Shown piece by piece: positions 12,926-18,101 of a stretch of 18,101 nucleotides of DNA. The DNA is taken from positions 1 through 18,101 of the forward strand of contig CALHVK010000058.1 in assembly GCA_938039195.1 (NCBI GenBank), written 5' to 3'. The position numbers were made by a program, and so were the translations under genes. The DNA is from an uncultured Carnobacteriaceae bacterium (GTDB taxonomy: Bacteria > Bacillota > Bacilli > Lactobacillales > Aerococcaceae). The notes under the pieces are model-generated. The model was not told the origin of the DNA, did not search any database, and saw only the letters and a list, made by a program, of their open reading frames with translations. Within the stretch, counting starts at the first letter, position 1, and every line of letters starts with the position of its first letter.

Positions 12926-14032
12926 ATGACACAAAAAATTCCAGTTACAATCGTCAGCGGCTTCCTTGGCGCTGGGAAAACGACTTTAATCAACAAAGTT
13001 TTAAAAGAAAAACACGGCGAACATATCGCTGTTGTCATTAACGAATTCGGCGAAATCGGTGTAGACCATCAATTCGTGCTTGACGTTGAAGAAGAAATCT
13101 ATCAAATGGATAACGGCTGCCTCTGCTGTACCCTTCGTACAGACATTGCCGATATGTTGAAATCTATTCTAATGGTGAAAGAACAAAACGGCATCCGCGT
13201 GGACCGTGTGTTATTCGAGACAACAGGTCTTGCTGACCCAGCTCCAATCGCACAAACATTTATTAATGTGCCATTCTTAAACGAGCACTTTATCTTAGAT
13301 GCGGTATTAACCGTTGTGGATGCTAAAAACTTCCTCTACCAAACAGCGCATCAACCTGAACCAGCAAAACAAGTTGGGTTCGCGGATAAAATTTTCATGT
13401 CAAAACATAGCTTAGTAGACGAAACGATTTACGCAAAAGTTGTAAATGAAGTTCGTAGCATCAATGCCTTCGCGGAAATCCAAGATCTTGACGCACGTCC
13501 TGTTCAAATGAGCGACATGTTCGGACTTGAATTGTTCTACGCATCTGAGAAGAAAATCTTAGAAATGCAAGAACACGCCGAAGAAGAATATTGCGAAGAA
13601 TGTGGCCATACACATGCGCATGGTGACCACGACCACGAGCATCATCATCACGACCATGAGCATGAACACGATCATGACCATGACCACCACGATCATAATC
13701 ACGAACATCATCATCACCATAGTCATAGCCACCATAGCGGTATTAACTCATTCGTTATCGAGACTGAAAAACCATTAGTTCTCGCAAACATTAACGAATG
13801 GTTGAACGAGCTTGTGTATATTTACGGGCCAGAATTATACCGTTACAAAGGAATCTTGAACGTGGAAGGATTAGATTACCAAATCATCTTCCAAGGTGTT
13901 CAAATGAGCTTTGACATCTCAAGAGGTCGCGATTGGAAAGATACAAAACGCAGCTCAACATTGGTCTTCATCGGAAAGAATCTTCCAGAAAACCAATTAC
14001 GCGAAAGCTTTATTGCTTGTACTGAAAAATAA
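12926..14032 (+). CDS. COG0523/G3E-family GTPase, zinc metallochaperone-like, with His-rich insert
   Basis: A 368-residue P-loop GTPase of the CobW/YciC/ZagA group, members of which insert or deliver metal (often zinc) to client enzymes. Visible: Walker A GFLGAGKT (12-19), the metal-binding GCLCC (64-68, the CxCC signature), switch-like ETTGLADPAP (98-107), a His/Asp/Glu-rich insert at about 228-270 with more than 20 histidines, preceded by CEEC (223-226), and a CobW C-terminal domain ending in STLVFIGKNL. The expected guanine-specificity motif NKxD is replaced by SKHS at about 159-162, which is unusual. Start ATG follows AAGGAG. It is monocistronic with its own promoter and terminator. The metal and client are not shown by context; zinc is inferred from the family. 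Confidence 0.88.
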   Translation: MTQKIPVTIVSGFLGAGKTTLINKVLKEKHGEHIAVVINEFGEIGVDHQFVLDVEEEIYQMDNGCLCCTLRTDIADMLKSILMVKEQNGIRVDRVLFETTGLADPAPIAQTFINVPFLNEHFILDAVLTVVDAKNFLYQTAHQPEPAKQVGFADKIFMSKHSLVDETIYAKVVNEVRSINAFAEIQDLDARPVQMSDMFGLELFYASEKKILEMQEHAEEEYCEECGHTHAHGDHDHEHHHHDHEHEHDHDHDHHDHNHEHHHHHSHSHHSGINSFVIETEKPLVLANINEWLNELVYIYGPELYRYKGILNVEGLDYQIIFQGVQMSFDISRGRDWKDTKRSSTLVFIGKNLPENQLRESFIACTEK

Positions 14033-14043
14033 ATATAACGAAG

Positions 14044-14072
14044 AAGGTCGCCTAAGTTAGGCGACCTTTTAC
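14044..14072 (+). terminator. Terminator of the GTPase gene
   Basis: AAGGTCGCCTA (14044-14054) pairs perfectly with TAGGCGACCTT (14058-14068) around a 3-nt loop, followed by a short T-run. It may also act on the convergent gene at 14099-14755. Confidence 0.88.
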
Positions 14073-14098
14073 TTTTCACTCTTTTTCAACTCTATTGC

Positions 14099-14755
14099 TT
14101 AATCAGATACCGTTTCTCTGAAGTAATAACCATCTTTATCCTCTACAACAACTGAGTAGTAATAATTTTTGTTGGAATTACTACCTCCAAAAGACAATTC
14201 AATAGTCTTTGATGTAGGGAAAGATAAATACTCGTTAATTTCTGGTAGATTCACATCATAATTTATACCAAAAGAACCATTCATCGAATTATAGTGTTTC
14301 TCTTTCAGTTTCAGTGTTGATAGAAAATCTTTATTTAACGTAATTTTCTGGAACAAGAAGGCTTGTTGTGGCCAAAGTTTAAGAGCTTCTTTCTCATCAT
14401 CAAAAACAAATTTGTTGTTGCGGTATTCCACATTAATGGTTTTATATTTTTCCCCGCTATTACTATCTTGCAGAATAAGAGTTCCTCGAATCGGGTCTCC
14501 CTTTTTTACTCCATCCATCTCAATGGTCACTAAATACTTATGTTCATTTTCTTTATAGTCATAAACTTGATATAGTTTAAACCCATTCGGAAACTGTTCA
14601 AATAGATCCTCCAAATTCTGGGTTGGATAAACACGACTAACTTCCGTTCCAATTCTGTTTTCTAAATATGCACGACTGTTCCGTGGACTCCATGTGAAAA
14701 AGAATATTACAACTCCTAGAAAGAGTATGCTTCCCAAAAATATTTTTTTCCTCAA
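14099..14755 (-). CDS. Membrane-anchored extracytoplasmic protein of unknown function
   Basis: A 218-residue protein with one N-terminal membrane segment (about 5-22, ILFLGVVIFFFTW) after the basic MRKK, then a soluble, strand-rich outer part. There is no lipobox cysteine and no LPXTG motif, so it is probably anchored by the uncleaved signal or secreted. The stretch RVYPTQNLEDLFE followed by GVKKGDPIRGTLIL faintly recalls staphylococcal tandem lipoproteins (DUF576/Csa), but this is a weak impression. The start is a TTG codon, chosen because AAGGGAGG lies 7 nt before it and the next residues form the signal. The gene is A/T-rich and has its own promoter; function unknown. Confidence 0.75.
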   Translation of the reverse strand: MRKKIFLGSILFLGVVIFFFTWSPRNSRAYLENRIGTEVSRVYPTQNLEDLFEQFPNGFKLYQVYDYKENEHKYLVTIEMDGVKKGDPIRGTLILQDSNSGEKYKTINVEYRNNKFVFDDEKEALKLWPQQAFLFQKITLNKDFLSTLKLKEKHYNSMNGSFGINYDVNLPEINEYLSFPTSKTIELSFGGSNSNKNYYYSVVVEDKDGYYFRETVSD

Positions 14756-14784
14756 ACCTAACCCTCCCTTGATTCTCTATCCAC

Positions 14785-14813
14785 ATTGTATCATTTACAC
14801 AAAAGAAGGCCAA
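14785..14813 (-). promoter_or_regulatory. Promoter of the membrane-anchored protein gene
   Basis: On the minus strand TTGGCC (14813-14808) is 17 bp before TACAAT (14790-14785), which carries an extending TGA. The -35 box lies inside the terminator stem of the acetyltransferase gene, so the two signals share sequence. Confidence 0.55.
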
Positions 14814-14830
14814 GACTCCTCTTGACCTTC
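14801..14830 (-). terminator. Terminator of the ABC exporter-acetyltransferase operon
   Basis: On the minus strand GAAGGTCAAGA (14830-14820) pairs with TCTTGGCCTTC (14815-14805), 11 bp including one U-G, with a GGAG loop and a following TTTT. It lies just after the acetyltransferase stop codon. Confidence 0.87.
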
Positions 14831-14843
14831 TTCATTTTCTATT

Positions 14844-15464
14844 TTATTTTCCAAGTTCATCCAATAGTTCTTGGTGTTTTCGGCGCCAATCTGCCTTCTC
14901 TTCTTCGGTAATTTCACGAAGGACGCGGCATGGATTTCCGACCGCAATCACATTACTTGGAATGTCTTTTGTCACCACAGAGCCAGACCCGATTACCGTA
15001 TTATCGCCAATCGTCACTCCCGGATTCACCGTCACGTTGGCCCCAAGCCATACGCTATTGCCAATCGTAATCGGCATTCCAAATTCTGGACCCGCATTAC
15101 GCGTTTCGGCATCGGTTGGATGTCCTGGCGTCACAAGCGACACGTGCGGACCGAACATGCAGTTGTCCCCAATCGTAATCAGCGCTACGTCTAGTAATGT
15201 GCAGTCAAAATTCGCATAGAAGTTTTCACCAATCGTTGTATGAACTCCGTAGTCCACATAGACAGGTTGTTCCATGTAAATCTTCTCGCCTGTTTTTCCA
15301 AATAACTGTTTTAATAACGCGCGTCTTCCTTCGAAATCATCGAAGTCTAAACGATTATATTGTTGCGCTAGTTTTTTCCCTTTAATCGATAAGTCTCTTA
15401 GCCCTTCTGTGTGAGACGGAATATATAAGTCTCCTGTGAGCATACGTTCTTTCATGGTTTTCAT
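14844..15464 (-). CDS. Sugar O-acetyltransferase (Maa/LacA/NodL type)
   Basis: Left-handed beta-helix acetyltransferase using acetyl-CoA, 206 residues. Residues about 3-58 form the maltose-acetyltransferase (Mac) N-terminal domain (MKERMLTGDLYIPSH ... RRALLKQLFG). From about 70 hexapeptide repeats follow (TIGDNCMFGPHVSL, PITIGNSVWLGANVTVNPGVTIGDNTVIGSGSVVTKD). His115 in TPGHP matches the catalytic His of LacA-type enzymes, and GNPCRVLREIT closes the coenzyme site. The start ATG follows AAAGGAG, and the gene begins 18 bp after the ABC gene, so it is the last gene of that operon. The true acceptor (maltose, galactoside, or an exported substrate) cannot be read from sequence. Confidence 0.9.
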   Translation of the reverse strand: MKTMKERMLTGDLYIPSHTEGLRDLSIKGKKLAQQYNRLDFDDFEGRRALLKQLFGKTGEKIYMEQPVYVDYGVHTTIGENFYANFDCTLLDVALITIGDNCMFGPHVSLVTPGHPTDAETRNAGPEFGMPITIGNSVWLGANVTVNPGVTIGDNTVIGSGSVVTKDIPSNVIAVGNPCRVLREITEEEKADWRRKHQELLDELGK

Positions 15465-15482
15465 TTAGATACTCCTTTACAG

Positions 15483-17048
15483 CTAGTTCTCCAATTGAAT
15501 CACATGATCAAAAAGATTTCTATTCTCTTCGATAAAATGATGTGTCACCATTATAACGGTTAATTCTGGATTTGACAAAATCATTTTCTCAATACGAGCA
15601 GCACTCTCCATATCTAAGCTCGCCGTACTTTCATCAAAAAGAAGGATTTTATCTGATTGCGTTAATGCTCGCGCTATAGAAATTCTCTGTCTTTGGCCAC
15701 CAGATAATTGACTACTATGCTCGGAAACTGCATCATCTAATTGACAAAATTGCTGAATGCCTAGCTCTTCTGGCAGTGAGATTTTTTTGGCGTTATCCCA
15801 CAAAGTAATATTCTCTCTAACGGTTGCGTTAAACAAATGATTCTTTTGCGGATTGTAGTGAACCATACTACGCAATTGAACCACTTGTTCCTGCGCTAGT
15901 TCTTTCCCATCTAATAATACTTCCCCAGAATAGTCATTGTTTTCTCCTGCTAGAAAATGTAATAATGTCGATTTCCCACTTCCACTATCCCCTACTAGAG
16001 CATATTTCTTTCCTTTCTCAATCGTAAAGGAGGTAGGTTTAACAATTTTCTTTCCGTTGACCGCTACTTCTACAGACCTCAATTCTAAAGAGTTCTTCAG
16101 TTCCAGTTCTTCTTGTAGCAATTCATCAGGAAGGATGGATTCATATTTCTCAAAATATACTTGAACAGACTTATACTGTACTAAATTTTGTGCGATTAGG
16201 CTGACTTTACCAAAAAGCATTCCTGTAAATGAACCAATACTTCCCATAACCCCAATCGATACAATTCCATTAACCACAAGATATCCGACTAAAATGGCAC
16301 TCAATGATTGACCTAAACTATTCACTGCTCCTGAAGCAATTCCAGATAGCATGAATGCGCGAATTAAACGGACTACCGAATCTTTAACGGCACCCGATTC
16401 AAATTGGACGCGATTTTTAAAGGTATCCATTTTATTTAATGCATAGAATACGGAATATCCCTCTAGTAAATTCTGTACATTTGAAGAAAATTTTTCTTGC
16501 GTTGCAGAATAACTTTCCAGCACTTTCTTCGTATGTGGTTCGAATAATTTTGGAATCACAAGAAGTCCGCTAATTAATACCACTAAGAACAATAGAATAG
16601 ACCAGTGATAAGTAAGGATAACCCCTATTGATAACAGCACCGTTAGCACACTTTCTGTTATCGTGAAGAACATTGGAAGTCCCAATGACGAGATTCTCTC
16701 CATATCATTTGTCATCCAAGATACATACTCCGGAAATTCACGTTTGGTGATTTCCATATAATTCGCCTTACGAAGTTTTTCTGCAATTTCTTCCCTTAAT
16801 TCCGTATTGACTAATTGAATGAACTTTTCTTGTTGAACAGAAAATAAGAAATTTGAATACGATAATATTCCATTCATAGCAAACCGGATTGCCAACGCTC
16901 CTACAAATTGCCAAGCATTTAAAGCAACTAACCCGTCAATGGCATATGCAATAATCGCAATATTCGCTACGGTTAAAAGACTCTTGATGATTACTAATAC
17001 GAGAAGAATCATTACTTTGGATGGATGTTGTAGTAACTTCTGCTTCAT
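15483..17048 (-). CDS. ABC exporter, fused membrane and ATPase domains (second subunit)
   Basis: A 521-residue half-transporter: six predicted membrane segments in the first 290 residues (for example 12-36, 128-147, 148-166, 232-262) and an ATPase domain after about 320. All ATPase motifs are present: Walker A GDSGSGKS (353-360), Q-loop Gln401 in NPQKNHLF, signature LSGGQ (448-452), Walker B ILLFDE (468-473) with the catalytic Glu, D-loop SLD, and switch His503. Its start codon overlaps the stop of the upstream ABC gene by 4 bp (ATGA), suggesting a heterodimer made in fixed ratio. It is somewhat shorter than typical exporters of 570-600 residues. The substrate is unknown; a drug, peptide or lipid-linked compound are all possible. 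Confidence 0.92.
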   Translation of the reverse strand: MKQKLLQHPSKVMILLVLVIIKSLLTVANIAIIAYAIDGLVALNAWQFVGALAIRFAMNGILSYSNFLFSVQQEKFIQLVNTELREEIAEKLRKANYMEITKREFPEYVSWMTNDMERISSLGLPMFFTITESVLTVLLSIGVILTYHWSILLFLVVLISGLLVIPKLFEPHTKKVLESYSATQEKFSSNVQNLLEGYSVFYALNKMDTFKNRVQFESGAVKDSVVRLIRAFMLSGIASGAVNSLGQSLSAILVGYLVVNGIVSIGVMGSIGSFTGMLFGKVSLIAQNLVQYKSVQVYFEKYESILPDELLQEELELKNSLELRSVEVAVNGKKIVKPTSFTIEKGKKYALVGDSGSGKSTLLHFLAGENNDYSGEVLLDGKELAQEQVVQLRSMVHYNPQKNHLFNATVRENITLWDNAKKISLPEELGIQQFCQLDDAVSEHSSQLSGGQRQRISIARALTQSDKILLFDESTASLDMESAARIEKMILSNPELTVIMVTHHFIEENRNLFDHVIQLEN

Positions 17049-18101
17049 AATGATTTCCCCTTCCCTAAGTAAATCACTTCATCAAATAAATCGCGATGTT
17101 CTTCAAAAAAATGATGTGTCACAATCACAAGAGTTAGGTTAGGATTTTGAAGGAGTTGAGCCTCTATATTCCGAGCACTTTCCAAATCTAAATTCGCGGT
17201 ACTTTCATCGAGTAATAATACCTTATCTGATTCAAGTAACGTTCTAGCAAGCGCTAATCGTTGTCGTTGCCCTCCTGATAACTTAGTCCCATGTTCACTA
17301 ACAACTTCCTGAGCATTTGTAAATTGATCCAACCCCATTTGACTAGATTCTTCCGCAAATGGACGGTCTTCCCATAACGTAATATTATCTTTGACTGTGG
17401 CATTAAAAATATGGTTTTTCTGAGGATTGTATGCCGTAATATTGCGTAACTGTACAATTTGTTCCTTAGAAAGAGGCTTCCCATCGAGTATCACTTCACC
17501 CGTAAATTCGTGATTTCGACCGGCTAAGAAATTCAATAACGTTGATTTCCCAGTACCACTATCTCCTAACAACGCATATTTCTTCCCTTTTTCGATAGTG
17601 AACGTCACAGGATGTACAATGACATGCCCATTTACGCTGACCGTTACATCTCGTAATGATAAAGACTGTTGCAGAGAGCTGTTGTCTTGTTGTAAATTTG
17701 AATCTTCTTCTAAGCTATTAAATTTATCAAAATAAACATGTATCGATTTTAATTGAACTAATTGTTGAACGACTTGTTCTAACGATGCAAAGCAATTAAA
17801 TGTAAGAGAACCTGCTGCAGTAAATGCCCCCACTGAAATCATCCCAGCAAACACCATGATTCCGGCTACGACATCTACTGAGATTTTTCCAACGAAATTC
17901 AGTAATGAAATGCATAATTGTACAAAAGAAAATTTCTTTCGATAACTGACTTTAACTTCTGATAATGCATCTGAAGCGACTTTAATTCGTTTCACAAATT
18001 GCCCCACTGCATTCGAGGTATAAAACACTTCGAATCCTTTAAATAAGTTTTGAACGGTTGTAGTAAATTCTTCATTGGCAGCTGATAGATCTGATGTGGC
18101 T
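17045..18101 (-). CDS. ABC exporter, fused membrane and ATPase domains (first subunit, 5' end outside window)
   Basis: The 3' part of a second half-transporter; the frame is open to the window edge, adding about 24 residues upstream of the first in-frame GTG at 18028 (EEFTTTVQNLFKGFEVFYT aligns with EKFSSNVQNLLEGYSVFYA of the partner), so the gene continues outside. The visible part has two or so membrane segments and a complete ATPase: Walker A GDSGTGKS, Q-loop in NPQKNHIF, LSGGQRQR, Walker B VLLLDE with catalytic Glu, and VTHH. The two NBDs are closely similar, pointing to tandem duplication. Both ATP sites look canonical, unlike heterodimers with one degenerate site. Promoter and true start are not visible. 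Confidence 0.9.
   Translation of the reverse strand, partial: ATSDLSAANEEFTTTVQNLFKGFEVFYTSNAVGQFVKRIKVASDALSEVKVSYRKKFSFVQLCISLLNFVGKISVDVVAGIMVFAGMISVGAFTAAGSLTFNCFASLEQVVQQLVQLKSIHVYFDKFNSLEEDSNLQQDNSSLQQSLSLRDVTVSVNGHVIVHPVTFTIEKGKKYALLGDSGTGKSTLLNFLAGRNHEFTGEVILDGKPLSKEQIVQLRNITAYNPQKNHIFNATVKDNITLWEDRPFAEESSQMGLDQFTNAQEVVSEHGTKLSGGQRQRLALARTLLESDKVLLLDESTANLDLESARNIEAQLLQNPNLTLVIVTHHFFEEHRDLFDEVIYLGKGKSL

Noticed and set aside
13596..13740. Short tandem repeats that might suggest a CRISPR or VNTR
   Set aside because: They encode the His/Asp/Glu-rich insert of the GTPase in frame; there are no spacers of regular length.
1..18101. tRNA or rRNA genes
   Set aside because: No cloverleaf-like segment with a TTCGANTC-type T-arm and CCA-adjacent acceptor was seen; the RNA signals present are T-boxes and terminators.

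Overview
The window looks like chromosomal DNA of a low-GC Gram-positive bacterium, most likely Lactobacillales and perhaps Carnobacteriaceae (Granulicatella/Carnobacterium-like; this placement is inference). The grounds are T-box leaders on tyrS and argS, strong AGGAGG-type ribosome binding sites, TATAAT and TGnTATAAT promoters, short intrinsic terminators and the gene repertoire. Almost everything is on the minus strand; only a metal-chaperone GTPase gene (12926-14032), and perhaps the tail of a gene at the left edge, read the other way.

Positions 1-5900 carry a translation and tRNA-modification block: tyrS and argS, each with its own promoter and T-box leader (specifiers UAC = Tyr and CGC = Arg), then a tightly coupled queG-trmL operon ending in an unannotated 51-codon membrane-protein gene. 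QueG and TrmL both act on the tRNA wobble base, and tRNA-Tyr is a queuosine tRNA. Upstream of queG is a roughly 350-bp gene-free stretch holding a complete promoter-to-terminator unit that looks like a ~95-nt small RNA or an attenuated leader.

Positions 6055-11900 hold the most unusual part: four tandem paralogous genes of 441-488 codons. Each product has a short amphipathic/basic N-terminus (MGLFDFLFGKKK type), a segment resembling the beta-barrel domain II of translational GTPases (V-x-G-x-V-x-G-x-h-K-V-G-D-E-h ... G-T-V-L-H-S-E) with no G domain, a conserved middle region, and a C-terminal SseB-like domain. They form three transcription units: A alone, B+C, and D. Units B and D share a duplicated promoter and 5' UTR. 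A 20-bp perfect inverted repeat resembling IS3/IS150-family ends separates C from D.

Positions 11900-14100 hold divergent rlmA (23S rRNA methyltransferase) and a COG0523 zinc-chaperone-like GTPase with a 45-residue His-rich insert and an aberrant guanine-specificity motif. Positions 14100-18101 hold a membrane-anchored protein of unknown function and an operon of two half-size ABC exporters (the first running off the window) translationally coupled to each other and followed by a hexapeptide O-acetyltransferase.
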